From assembly GCA_040752275.1 (NCBI GenBank), contig JBFMFH010000075.1, positions 1 to 53,937 on the forward strand: DNA of 53,937 nucleotides, written 5' to 3'. Positions 7,742-15,298 of this stretch are shown here, one piece after another. Under the pieces are notes generated by a model. That model saw only the letters and a list, made by a program, of their open reading frames with translations, did not search any database and was not told where the DNA came from. Both the position numbers and the translations under genes were made by a program. The DNA is from JBFMFH01 sp040752275. GTDB lineage: Bacteria; Acidobacteriota; Vicinamibacteria; Vicinamibacterales; JAKQTR01. Position 1 is the first letter of the stretch, and the number at the start of each line of letters is the position of its first letter.

Positions 7742-10201
7742 ATGACCGGTGGTGATGGGCCGTCCTCGGCGCGCCAGTTCTACTTGCGGATCGCCGGCGT
7801 TCCCGTCGAGTATGACCTCGGTCCGTATCGACGCGTCCCCGCCCGCTCGGACGCGGCAGGGGCCGCCTCCCTGACGGACCTCGACCTGCGCGCCCGGTTC
7901 GAGACCGCACGCCGACGCGTCATGGCCGGCACAGGCGCCGATGAAGTGCTGGCGGAGGTGTACGCGTTGACGCGGGAAGCCTGCGCCCGCTCCGTGGGCC
8001 TGCGCCCGTTCGACGTCCAGATGATGGCGGCAGTCGCGCTCCACCAGGGCAAGCTCGCCCAACTGGCCACGGGCGAAGGAAGAACGCTCGTGGCGGTCCT
8101 GCCGGCGGTCCTCAACGCCCTTGCAGGGCGCGGCGTTCACATCCTGACGGCCAACGACTACCTGGCCCGCCGCGACGCGACGTGGATGGGCGCCGTGTAC
8201 CGGTTCCTGGGCCTGTCGGTGGCGTTCGTGGGCCAGCAGATGAGTCAGTCCGAGCGCCGCACGGCGTACGGCGCCGACGTCACGTACGTCACGGCGAAGG
8301 AAGCCGGCTTCGACTTCCTGCGCGATCACACCCAGACCGATCCCGCCAGCGTCGTCCAGCGCCCCTTCCACTACGTCATTGTCGACGAGGCCGACTTCAT
8401 CCTCATCGACGAGGCGCGCGTACCGCTGGTCATCGCTGGTGAGACGCCGTCTCCCGGCATCGACCACGTCCGGATTGCCTCCGTGGTGCGCTCCCTGATG
8501 CCGGGCGTGGACTTCCGGACGGACGAGCACGAACGCAACGTGTCCATCACGGACGCGGGGTTCCGGCACCTCACGCGGCTGCTGCGGTGCGGCCCGCTTC
8601 ACGCTCCGAAGCAGCGCCTGCTGCTCTCGGCCGTCCACGTGGCGCTCCACGCCGAGGTCCTGCTCCACCGCGACCGCGACTACATCGTCCGCAACAACCG
8701 CATTGAACTGGTTGACGAGTTCACGGGCCGCGTCGCCGACAACCGTCGCTGGCCGCACGGCATCCAGCCGGCGGTGGAGGCCAAGGAAGGCGTCGAGGTC
8801 AGGGCGGAAGGCACCGTGCTCGGGTCGATTCCCATCCAGCACTTCGTCCGGCTCTGGCCGCGGATCGCCGGCATGACGGCGACCGCCGCTCCGTCGGCCG
8901 ACGAGTTCGAGCAGTTCTACGGGCTGAGAACGGTCGTCTTCCCGCCGAACCGCCCGTGCCGCCGCGTCGACGAGCCGGACGTGATCTTCACGCATCGCCA
9001 GGCGAAGATCGACGCGCTGGCGGTCGAGATCGCGACGACCCATCGGGCCGGGCGGCCCGTGCTGGTGGGGACCGCAAGCGTGGCCGAGTCGGAGGAACTG
9101 GGACGGACGCTGCGGCGGCGCCGGATCAAGTGCCATGTGCTGAACGCCAGGCACGACGCTCGGGAGGCGCTGATCGTCGCGCGCGCGGGCATGCCCGGGG
9201 CGGTGACGATCTCCACGAACATGGCGGGACGGGGCACCGACATCGTCCTGGGCGGCGGCGATCCCTCCCTGCACGCGCAGGTCGTCGCCCTCGGCGGCTT
9301 GTATGTCATCGGCACGAACCGTCATGAGAGCCGTCGCGTCGATGATCAGCTGCGCGGCCGGGCGGGGCGACAGGGCGATCCGGGCAGCTCCCGCTTCTTC
9401 GTCAGCCTCGAAGACGACTTGATCCGGCGATACGGCGTCATGCAGCTCATCCCGAAGAGGCATCGGCCGGCTCGATCTCCGCGCCCCGTGTCGAACCCTA
9501 TCGTTCGGCGCGAGGTCGCCCGCGCCCAGCGCATTATCGAGGGACAGCACTTCGAGGTTCGCAAGACCCTGTGGCGATACTCCGCGATGGTGGAAGAACA
9601 GCGCGCGCAGATGTGCGAGCGGCGGGAAGGCCTGCTGCATGGCGATGCCGGCATCAGCGTGTGCGCCGAGGGCGCGCCGGCACATCATGCCGCGCTCGCG
9701 CGCACGGTCGGCGCAGACGCCTCGCGACGGGTCGAACGCGAACTGACGCTGATCCTGCTGGATCGGCGCTGGAGCAGCCACCTCGCGCTCATCGATGACA
9801 TTCGCGAGGGAATCCACCTGCAGCGCTACGGGGGGCGAAATCCGCTCACCGAGTTCCAGCGGCAGATCATCGAGGCGTACGCGGCCATGATGGAAGGGCT
9901 GCGCGACGAAATCGTGGAGACGTTCGCCGGGCTGCGTGCCGAGCACGGCGCGATCGACCTCGCGCGGGCCGGACTGCGCGGCCCCACCTCCACCTGGACC
10001 TACCTGATCAACGACAACCCGTTCTCGTCGTTCGGGCTGTCGCTGCTCGCGCCCGGCAACCTCGGCGTGTCGATGGCGACGAGCGTCCTGGCCTTGATGT
10101 ACTGGCCGATCACGGTTGTCGTCGTCGCCGCCACGTTCGTGCGGCGGCGGCTTCGGCGCCGTGGCGCCGCCCCTCCGCCTGCCGGAAGCGCCGCGCCGTG
10201 A
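7742..10201 (+). CDS. SecA-like translocase ATPase paralogue with Walker A Lys replaced by Arg and a C-terminal membrane segment
   Basis: The 819-residue product follows SecA end to end: RPFDVQMMAAVALHQGKLAQ (89-108), Walker A region ATGEGRTL (109-116), DEAD box VDEADFILIDEAR (214-226), preprotein cross-linking domain, LAGMTGTA-like AGMTATA, TNMAGRGTDIVLGGG, GTNRHESRRVDDQLRGR and GRQGDPGSSRFF, then helical scaffold. Two features are odd. The invariant Walker A lysine is Arg114 (codon AGA, 8081-8083). The usual zinc-binding SecA C-terminus is absent; instead there is a hydrophobic helix (LALMYWPITVVVVAATFV) followed by an Arg-rich tail. That suggests a membrane-anchored SecA paralogue with altered ATPase activity. 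No other sec gene is nearby. SecA family sure; role unknown. Confidence 0.88.
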   Translation: MTGGDGPSSARQFYLRIAGVPVEYDLGPYRRVPARSDAAGAASLTDLDLRARFETARRRVMAGTGADEVLAEVYALTREACARSVGLRPFDVQMMAAVALHQGKLAQLATGEGRTLVAVLPAVLNALAGRGVHILTANDYLARRDATWMGAVYRFLGLSVAFVGQQMSQSERRTAYGADVTYVTAKEAGFDFLRDHTQTDPASVVQRPFHYVIVDEADFILIDEARVPLVIAGETPSPGIDHVRIASVVRSLMPGVDFRTDEHERNVSITDAGFRHLTRLLRCGPLHAPKQRLLLSAVHVALHAEVLLHRDRDYIVRNNRIELVDEFTGRVADNRRWPHGIQPAVEAKEGVEVRAEGTVLGSIPIQHFVRLWPRIAGMTATAAPSADEFEQFYGLRTVVFPPNRPCRRVDEPDVIFTHRQAKIDALAVEIATTHRAGRPVLVGTASVAESEELGRTLRRRRIKCHVLNARHDAREALIVARAGMPGAVTISTNMAGRGTDIVLGGGDPSLHAQVVALGGLYVIGTNRHESRRVDDQLRGRAGRQGDPGSSRFFVSLEDDLIRRYGVMQLIPKRHRPARSPRPVSNPIVRREVARAQRIIEGQHFEVRKTLWRYSAMVEEQRAQMCERREGLLHGDAGISVCAEGAPAHHAALARTVGADASRRVERELTLILLDRRWSSHLALIDDIREGIHLQRYGGRNPLTEFQRQIIEAYAAMMEGLRDEIVETFAGLRAEHGAIDLARAGLRGPTSTWTYLINDNPFSSFGLSLLAPGNLGVSMATSVLALMYWPITVVVVAATFVRRRLRRRGAAPPPAGSAAP

Positions 10202-10298
10202 CCTCACGCAGGCGGTCGCAAAGCCCGCCATCCCGACCGTCGCGGCCATGGTCGGCCGCTGGGACCGCTGGTGCTCGCGGCGAGGCGCAGCCGCCGGA

Positions 10299-11462
10299 TC
10301 AGTCGAGGATGTTGCCGGCTGCGAGTCGGTCGAAGAACCGATGGAGCGGCCAGACACGAATCGGGCCGTCTCGCAACTCACGAGGACCGGCATACACGCC
10401 GTGGCCGGAGGTGAGCACACCAGCGCTGACGAGACCCTTCAACGCGGTCCCGTCGTCTGGACGCCATGCGCGGGCCGCCTTCACCTCCACGCCCACGGCA
10501 CGAGGCCCGCGCGACCACACGAAATCCACCTCGCTGCCCGACGGCGTGCGCCAGAAGGCAAGCTGGCCCCCGAGGTTGCCGTAGGCGATCGCCGCGCGCA
10601 GCTCGTGCAGCACCCAGGTTTCGAGCAGGAAGCCGCGTTCGCTCGCGTCAAGCGGCTCGCGCAGCCGGCCTCCGAGCGCCCGGGCGACACCGGGATCGAA
10701 GAAGTAGAACTTCGGGCTGGCAATCTCCTTGACCTTCGCCCGCCTGCGCCAGGCGGGAAGCCACACCCCGACCAGCGTGTCGACGAGCGTCGCGAAGTGG
10801 CCCTGCACGGTCGGACGCGCGACCGCGGCGTCCCGAGCGATGCCGGCCACGTTGACCACCTGGCCGTTCGCAACGGCGGCTACGTCAAGGAATCGCACGA
10901 ACGAGTCCAGGTTCCTGACAAGCGCCTCCTGCTGGATCTCCTGTCGGATGTAGTTGGCGACGTACGCCTCGAGAATGTCGAGGGCGGCCTCAGGCTCGTC
11001 ATGGATCTGCGGCAGCAGGCCAAAACGGAGGATCCGGTCGAGATCCCCAACGCGGCCGAGTTCGCCGGCCGTGAGGGGAAAGAGCTGGCGGTTGATGGCC
11101 CGGCCGGCCAGCAGGTCGACGTCGAGGCGCTTCAGCTTGCGCGCGCTGGACCCACTCAGGGCGAACCGGTAGGCCCTCGGGCGATCGGCGATGAGTGCGT
11201 GCACCTCTCCCAGCAGCGCCGGCAGGCGCTGCACCTCGTCGACGACGATCCATCGGCCGCGGGGAGCGGCCAGGACCTGCTGGCGAAACGAGTCCGGGCG
11301 CCTGGTCAGATCGAGTACGGTATCCATGCGGAGCAGGTCGAACCACAGGGCATCGGGAGGGAGCCGCTGCTTCAGCCATGTGGTCTTCCCGGTGGCGCGG
11401 GGCCCGAACAGGAAGAAGGACCGGGCCGGAAGGTCGAGCGAACGTGTGAACATCGAGGGCAT
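10299..11462 (-). CDS. AAA ATPase with DUF4143 domain
   Basis: The 387-residue product begins with an ATPase domain: Walker A FGPRATGKTTWL (about residues 18-29) and a Walker B-type WIVVDEVQRLP, followed by the sensor-like LSGSSARKL. The C-terminal half is the DUF4143 (AAA_14-associated) domain with a restriction-fold look, ending WPLHRFFDRLAAG. These proteins are widespread soluble ATPases of unknown role, sometimes near TA and defence genes. It is convergent with the SecA paralogue. The 97 nt between them (10202-10298) hold no clear feature. The start codon lies in a palindrome (next entry). Confidence 0.85.
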   Translation of the reverse strand: MPSMFTRSLDLPARSFFLFGPRATGKTTWLKQRLPPDALWFDLLRMDTVLDLTRRPDSFRQQVLAAPRGRWIVVDEVQRLPALLGEVHALIADRPRAYRFALSGSSARKLKRLDVDLLAGRAINRQLFPLTAGELGRVGDLDRILRFGLLPQIHDEPEAALDILEAYVANYIRQEIQQEALVRNLDSFVRFLDVAAVANGQVVNVAGIARDAAVARPTVQGHFATLVDTLVGVWLPAWRRRAKVKEIASPKFYFFDPGVARALGGRLREPLDASERGFLLETWVLHELRAAIAYGNLGGQLAFWRTPSGSEVDFVWSRGPRAVGVEVKAARAWRPDDGTALKGLVSAGVLTSGHGVYAGPRELRDGPIRVWPLHRFFDRLAAGNILD

Positions 11463-11479
11463 ATTAGCGGCAAATATGC
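11459..11479 (-). promoter_or_regulatory. Palindrome over the start codon of the DUF4143 ATPase gene
   Basis: GCATATT (11459-11465) and AATATGC (11473-11479) form a perfect 7-bp inverted repeat with a 7-nt spacer in otherwise GC-rich DNA, and the ATG (11460-11462 on the minus strand) lies inside it. Operator function is inferred. Confidence 0.4.
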
Positions 11480-11506
11480 TGGTTGTCTATACACTTCGTC
11501 CCGTGC

Positions 11507-11653
11507 CTACCCTGCCCATCCCTCCACCCCGGCAGCCAAGGCGGTGCCGGGACCGGCCGGCGCGACAACGGCGATGATGCCGGTCAGCGCGGCGGTGCCG
11601 CCGACGGTGGCGACGATCAGCGTGCCGGCCTGCGTGTGCCGGTAGTCCTGCAT
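11507..11653 (-). pseudogene. N-terminal fragment of a small membrane protein
   Basis: A 48-residue frame starts MQDYRHTQAGTLIVATVGG and continues with a hydrophobic helix before stopping. The YRHTQ.G start resembles short membrane or PH-like proteins seen in Acidobacteria, but here it ends after one membrane segment, 45 nt from the next gene. It could be a truncated gene or a real microprotein. The rest of 11654-11925 has no supportable gene. Confidence 0.3.
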
Positions 11654-11925
11654 GGCGCACCCACGAGCTGCGCCGCGGACAGGTCGAGAGCCCCGTCCCC
11701 GTGCGCGAGGTTGCCGGACGAAACGCGGGCCCATTCTCGCACGGAACCGTGCCAAGATGGTTGCCAGCGCTTTCGCACCAAGGCTGCGGAGGGGCGTGGT
11801 CGATGAGTGACGAGACACTGCTTGGCCGCCGCGCCGTGCTGCGCGGCCTCCCGTGCCGACCACGCGCCGTGGCGCGCGTCCGAGGGCTGAGGTTGGACGT
11901 CACGAGCCACCGTGAGGATCCCGCG

Positions 11926-12471
11926 ATGACCATGAAGACGAAGGAACGTGAAGCGCTGCTCGAGGCGCTGAAGGCCCGCTTCGAGAAGAACGTGCGCAGA
12001 CACCCGGGAATCGCATGGGCGGATGTACGGGCCAGGCTCGAGGGCCATCGTGATGCACTGGGGCCGCTTCATGAGATGGAAGCGACGGGCGGTGAACCGG
12101 ACGTCATCGGCAGGGACTCCGGCCACGTCGTCTTCTGTGACTGCTCACCACAAAGTCCCGTCGGACGCAGAAGTGCCTGTTACGACGCCGAAGCGCGTGC
12201 GTCTCGAAAGGAGCACGCGCCGGTGAGCAGCGCCGTCGAACTGGCCGCCGCGATGGGCATCGAGCTGCTGACGGAGGCGTGGTACCGGAAGCTGCAGACG
12301 CTCGGCGAGTTCGATTCGAAGACCTCCAGCTGGATCAAGACGCCGCCCAGCGTGAGAGCCCTCGGCGGCGCGCTCTTCTGCGATCGGCGCTATGGCCAGG
12401 TGTTCGTGTATCACAACGGCGCCGAGTCGTACTACGCTGCCCGAGGTTTCCGTGGGCTGCTGCGGGTGTGA
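11926..12471 (+). CDS. DUF4256 family protein
   Basis: The 181-residue product matches DUF4256 strongly along its length: LLEALKARFEKNVRRHPGI, MEATGGEPDVIGRD (about 50-63), FCDCSPQSPVGRRSACYD (68-85), AAAMGIELLTEAWYRKLQ, SSWIKTP, and the near-invariant end GGALFCDRRYGQVFVYHNGA then ESYYAARGFRG. The family is cytosolic and of unknown function. ATG 11926 is chosen because a GAGGA ribosome site sits 8 nt upstream; the frame is open further upstream but without family similarity. Confidence 0.85.
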   Translation: MTMKTKEREALLEALKARFEKNVRRHPGIAWADVRARLEGHRDALGPLHEMEATGGEPDVIGRDSGHVVFCDCSPQSPVGRRSACYDAEARASRKEHAPVSSAVELAAAMGIELLTEAWYRKLQTLGEFDSKTSSWIKTPPSVRALGGALFCDRRYGQVFVYHNGAESYYAARGFRGLLRV

Positions 12472-12512
12472 GCCGTGCGCCAGGCCTGTCTCCAGGGTGG
12501 CCGGGTCGGCAT

Positions 12513-12560
12513 CTGACTCATCTGCAACGAATCTCGAGCTTCAAGACGTCCAGGTCCGCT
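12513..12560 (+). repeat. Copy 1 of a 48-nt dispersed sequence
   Basis: Begins CTGACTCA and contains CTTCAAGACGTC. By my count about 37 of 48 positions match 35403-35450 without gaps. Confidence 0.5.
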
Positions 12561-12740
12561 GCCCCACGCTACCCGTAGCCGTCCGCTCCGCGCGCCTCGC
12601 GTGGAGCCGCTGCGCTTGCGCCTGGGCAGTGTCAGGGCGGACGCGCTCCCCGATCTGGATCGACGATTGGGGCGCCGGCGTCCGTTCTTGGGAGTTTCTG
12701 ATCAAGGGGTGGCGCCACGATCGGTATGAGCGGCGCTTCA

Positions 12741-12853
12741 TCAGGCCACGTAGCCCTTCACGTGGACGACCTGCTGCGCCATGTCGGCCGTGCCCGTGGC
12801 CCACACCTGCAGCGCGCGGTGGCCACTGTGCTCATACGTGCCTCTCGCCGGCC
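12741..12853 (-). pseudogene. Probable 3' end remnant of an exported-protein gene
   Basis: The minus-strand frame ending at TGA 12741-12743 reads GHRALQVWATGTADMAQQ then VVHVKGYVA, a beta-strand pattern like the end of an Ig-like or carbohydrate-related domain. No start is found upstream and the frame is short, so only a remnant is proposed. Weak call. Confidence 0.3.
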
Positions 12854-12934
12854 TGGCGGCCGGATGCCGAGTTGGTGGTGTCGAACCCGTCTTGCATCGT
12901 ACGGCCGTCGCGGGCCCAGCGCAAGGGGCGCGGG

Positions 12935-13243
12935 ATGCTGATGGGAGGTTTCAGGGTTGCCGATCCGGATCTGAAGAAGGAGATCGCGCTGAAGATGAAG
13001 CAGCTCCGGGACAGCAACGGCAACGGCGGGCCCGCCCTCAAGGTGAGCCTGAGCGATCCCGCGGCGATCGAGGACATGATCGCGAAGGTCTCGAAGAGGA
13101 CCGAGATGGTCGAGGCCAAGCGCGCCAGCACCGCCGATCCGGACCTGCTCAAGAAGATCGAGCAGGACCTGAAGAGCCTGACGATGACGCGGAAGGAACT
13201 GAAGGCGAAGCTGGCCGAGCTCAAGGGCGGCCAGCCGAAGTAG
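12935..13243 (+). pseudogene. Duplicated coiled-coil tail of an M56 (BlaR1-like) peptidase
   Basis: The 102-residue frame (ATG 12935) is a diverged copy of the C-terminus of the M56 peptidase at 25954-27153: LKKEIALKMKQLRDS versus LKKEIELKMKQLRES, EAKRASTADPDLLKKI versus EAKRASTTDAEVLAKI, and an identical end, LKGGQPK. Similarity continues past the stop (GCCCGTCCGGC in both). It lacks the membrane part and zinc motif. The frame is intact and encodes a highly charged coiled coil, so expression as a small soluble protein cannot be excluded. No BlaI gene is beside it. Confidence 0.6.
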
Positions 13244-13257
13244 CTCGCACGTTGGGG

Positions 13258-13276
13258 GGGTGCCCGTCCGGCACCC
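13258..13276 (+). terminator. Short hairpin after the M56-tail copy
   Basis: GGGTGCC, loop CGTCC, GGCACCC, starting 15 nt after the stop codon. A diverged version of the same sequence follows the full-length M56 gene. Confidence 0.4.
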
Positions 13277-13331
13277 TCCGCGCGGTTGTTGAATCCATGG
13301 GCCTGCCGAGGGTGTCGGTAGCCGTTGGCGA

Positions 13332-13751
13332 CTACTCAGGGAGGATGCGCGCCAGCGCCTCCGCGGGGGTGAGGACGAACATGCCACGGATGCGCCGCCC
13401 GAGCAGATGACCGAAGTGCGTGCGGTCGCCCGTGACCAGCATGTCCGCCCCGCACGCGACGGCCGACGCGAGGATCGGCGCATCCTTCTGCGGCAGGCCC
13501 TGTTCCGTCGCCCAGGCCACGTCGGCTGCCGCGGCTTCTGGCACGACGTCCCACTGCCGGGCGAGCGTGTCGAATCGGGACAGGGCGTCCGGGTACTTGA
13601 GTTCGAGGTTGCGCCGAGCTTCGTCTGCGGCGTGGCGCGACGTCGCCACCCGGCAACGGCCAAGCCGGGTCAGGTCCAGGATTGCCGCCGAACGTCCGGC
13701 GGCGTTGTGCGCGGCGGTGAAGATCACGTTGGCGTCGAGAAACAGACGCAC
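13332..13751 (-). CDS. PIN-domain ribonuclease toxin
   Basis: The 139-residue product starts MRLFLDANVIFTAAHN with the first catalytic aspartate (Asp6), has a conserved acidic residue in DEARRNLELKYPD, and ends its catalytic core with KDAPILASAVACGAD and VTGDRTHFG, where the later acidic residues lie. These are the conserved positions of PIN RNases (COG1569-like). It lies 4 nt after the AbrB-type gene on the same strand, which is the normal antitoxin-then-toxin order. Likely target: tRNA or mRNA, by family. Confidence 0.85.
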   Translation of the reverse strand: MRLFLDANVIFTAAHNAAGRSAAILDLTRLGRCRVATSRHAADEARRNLELKYPDALSRFDTLARQWDVVPEAAAADVAWATEQGLPQKDAPILASAVACGADMLVTGDRTHFGHLLGRRIRGMFVLTPAEALARILPE

Positions 13752-13755
13752 GCGA

Positions 13756-14007
13756 TCAGCGCCCCTTCTTCGCGGCCCGCGCCACCTTCTCGCGCTCGCG
13801 CGGCGTCAGGCGGTCGGCCTCGTCGAACTCGCGGATTCGTTCCTCGCTGTAGATCTCGATGGGATACACGCCCGCCTGGGTGAGGACGATGGCGCCCTCG
13901 GGGGTGGTGTCGACGAGGAACGCCTGCTCTCCCGTGATCCCCAGCCGGCGCAGCACGGACCTGGGGATGGAGACCTGGCCGCTCTTGCCAAGTTTCACAA
14001 GTTCCAT
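13756..14007 (-). CDS. AbrB/MazE-type (SpoVT-AbrB) antitoxin
   Basis: The 83-residue product begins MELVKLGKSGQVSIPRSVLR, the swapped-hairpin AbrB DNA-binding fold, followed by LGITGEQAFLVDTTPEGAIV. The C-terminal 35 residues (IYSEERIREFDEADRLT) are charged and probably wrap the PIN toxin encoded next. It should bind its own promoter; a 12-bp palindrome overlaps the start codon. The -10-like TATCAT lies only 6 nt before the ATG, suggesting a leaderless mRNA. Confidence 0.85.
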   Translation of the reverse strand: MELVKLGKSGQVSIPRSVLRRLGITGEQAFLVDTTPEGAIVLTQAGVYPIEIYSEERIREFDEADRLTPREREKVARAAKKGR

Positions 14008-14022
14008 GAATTCATGATATCA
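14005..14022 (-). promoter_or_regulatory. Operator palindrome and -10 box of the AbrB/PIN module
   Basis: CATGAATTCATG (14005-14016) is a perfect 12-bp palindrome containing the start codon. It is overlapped by TGATATCA (14015-14022); on the minus strand this gives TATCAT (14014-14019) 6 nt before ATG. The same TGATATCA motif occurs twice at the MNT/HEPN locus. Confidence 0.5.
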
Positions 14023-14100
14023 CGCGTTGCTGCGCCTTTCGCAGGGTACGTGTCTGTGTCCGTGCCAGCCGGCGGCCTGGGCCGCATGTTCCTGATAAAG

Positions 14101-14124
14101 CGTAATTATGTATAATGCGTGATT
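14101..14124 (+). promoter_or_regulatory. Promoter/operator of Phd-PIN module, copy 1
   Basis: A perfect TATAAT (14111-14116) lies 8 nt before the ATG and is flanked by direct repeats CGTAATT (14101-14107) and CGTGATT (14118-14124) with a 17-nt period. The same layout is conserved at 48220-48243, although surrounding sequence is not. Likely a leaderless start with autorepressor sites around the -10 box. Confidence 0.6.
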
Positions 14125-14391
14125 ATGAAGACCGTTATCTCTGCCACATCGCTCGCCCGCCAACTCGGTGACGTGCTGGGCCGGATCCGCTACCGCCGCG
14201 ATGCGTTCGTGATCGAACGGAACGGCGTGCCCGTGGCGACCCTGGAGCCAATCGCGGTGGAAGCCGGCGCCACCGTCCGGTCGGCTCTCGCGGCCTGGCG
14301 GGATGCTGCCGACGCCGACGCCGACTTCGCGGACGCGCTCGACCGGATTGGCGCGGCCGACAGTGTCCCGGGGTACCCGTGGGCCTCGTAA
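14125..14391 (+). CDS. Phd/YefM-type antitoxin, copy 1
   Basis: The 88-residue product reads KTVISATSLARQLGDVLGRI, RYRRDAFVIERNGVPVATLE, the classic Phd fold that binds the operator, then an acidic C-terminal helix (DADADFADALDRI) that should neutralise the toxin. ATG 14125 is preferred over the GTG at 14119 because the second copy has only the ATG in the equivalent place. The stop overlaps the PIN gene by 13 nt. About 92% identical to the product of 48244-48510. Confidence 0.88.
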   Translation: MKTVISATSLARQLGDVLGRIRYRRDAFVIERNGVPVATLEPIAVEAGATVRSALAAWRDAADADADFADALDRIGAADSVPGYPWAS

Positions 14392-14816
14392 TCGATACGA
14401 GCGCACTGGTCGCCCTGGAGCGGTCGTCCGGCGCGTGGGACGAGGGATGGCCCGGCGACGAACCCGCAGCCGTCCCCGCCATCGTCTACGCGGAACTGCT
14501 CGTCGGCGTCCATCTCGCGGATCATCCCCGACGTGCCGCGGCCCGACGCGCCAAGATCGACGCCCTCGTCTCGGCCGTTCCCATCGTGCCCTTCGGTGCC
14601 GCCGCGGCTGAACGCTGGGCCGACCTCTTTTCCAGGCTGAGCCGGGATGGACGGCTGATTCCCGCGAACGACTTGACGGTGGCGGCCACGGCTCTGGAAC
14701 TCGGGTTTGGCGTCCTCGTGGGTCCGCGCGACGAGACGCACTTCCGTCACGTGCCAGACCTGCGCGTCGTCGTCCTGGGCGGAGCTGCGTCCGCTGACGA
14801 GCAGAGAACCTCCTGA
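14379..14816 (+). CDS. VapC-type PIN ribonuclease toxin, copy 1
   Basis: The 145-residue product (GTG start) has VIDTSALVALE (Asp6), AIVYAELLVGV (Glu42), and NDLTVAATALE (Asp98), the acidic residues of PIN RNases, and family length. It overlaps the Phd antitoxin by 13 nt, so translation is coupled. Copy 2 at 48498-48935 is about 93% identical over residues 1-134, after which the last 11 residues differ completely. The mixed pairing of a Phd antitoxin with a VapC toxin is common. Confidence 0.9.
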   Translation: MGLVIDTSALVALERSSGAWDEGWPGDEPAAVPAIVYAELLVGVHLADHPRRAAARRAKIDALVSAVPIVPFGAAAAERWADLFSRLSRDGRLIPANDLTVAATALELGFGVLVGPRDETHFRHVPDLRVVVLGGAASADEQRTS

Positions 14817-14883
14817 CGCGACGGCGACGACCACACGGCCGCGGGCAGGCCGCTCTCGGTTGCCACAGCACCCGCACCTTTTC

Positions 14884-14915
14884 TATTGCATGCCAATAGG
14901 ACGGTGGCGTATGAT
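14884..14915 (+). promoter_or_regulatory. Promoter of the padR-ADOP operon with inverted repeat
   Basis: TTGCAT (14886-14891) and TATGAT (14910-14915) are 18 nt apart. TATTG-CATGC-CAATA (14884-14898) forms an inverted repeat over the -35 box, a plausible PadR site. The ATG at 14933 leaves a leader of about ten nucleotides. Confidence 0.5.
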
Positions 14916-14932
14916 TCGTACTGTTATCCAAT

Positions 14933-15298
14933 ATGAAACCCCAGGCCGACCCCCGTGACCGCGGCGACATCTGGCAGGGCACCCTGACGCTGATGATCCT
15001 CAAGACGCTCGAGACGATCGGCCCGCTGCACGGCTATGGCGTGGCCCGGCGTATCGAGCAGACCAGCGGGCAGCGCCTCTCGGTCAACTACGGCACGATC
15101 TACCCGGCGCTCGTGAAACTGGAACAGGAGGGCTTCGTCGCGGCGGCCTGGGGCGTGTCCGACGCCGGTCGCAAGGCGAAGTACTACCGGCTCACGCGCG
15201 CGGGCATGAAACACCTGGAGAAGGCCACGCGCGAGTGGGAGCGGACCTCGGGCATCGTGGCGCAGTTCCTGTCGCTGTCCCCGGATGAGGATGGGTGA
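14933..15298 (+). CDS. PadR-family transcriptional repressor
   Basis: The 121-residue product has the PadR winged helix: WQGTLTLMILKTLETIGPLH, GYGVARRIEQTSG, SVNYGTIYPALVKLEQEGFV and YYRLTRAGMKHLE. Its short C-terminus, without the long dimerisation helix, is the acidobacterial PadR type that is usually encoded directly before ADOP permeases. Its TGA overlaps the ATG of the permease gene (TGATG), so the two were one operon. It probably represses its own promoter. Confidence 0.92.
   Translation: MKPQADPRDRGDIWQGTLTLMILKTLETIGPLHGYGVARRIEQTSGQRLSVNYGTIYPALVKLEQEGFVAAAWGVSDAGRKAKYYRLTRAGMKHLEKATREWERTSGIVAQFLSLSPDEDG

Larger units (their letters stand above)
12472..12934. other. Gene-free stretch holding degraded sequence
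   Basis: No intact gene is visible. It contains a 48-nt stretch similar to DNA at 35403-35450 and a probable 3' remnant of a minus-strand gene at 12741-12853, both listed separately. Confidence 0.5.

Noticed and set aside
7637..10420. 927-residue minus-strand open frame over the SecA gene
   Set aside because: Composition is that of an antisense shadow in GC-rich DNA; the plus strand matches SecA throughout.
14101..14816. The duplicated TA loci as parts of a transposon or integron cassette
   Set aside because: No transposase, integrase, terminal inverted repeats or attC-like sites were seen around either copy.
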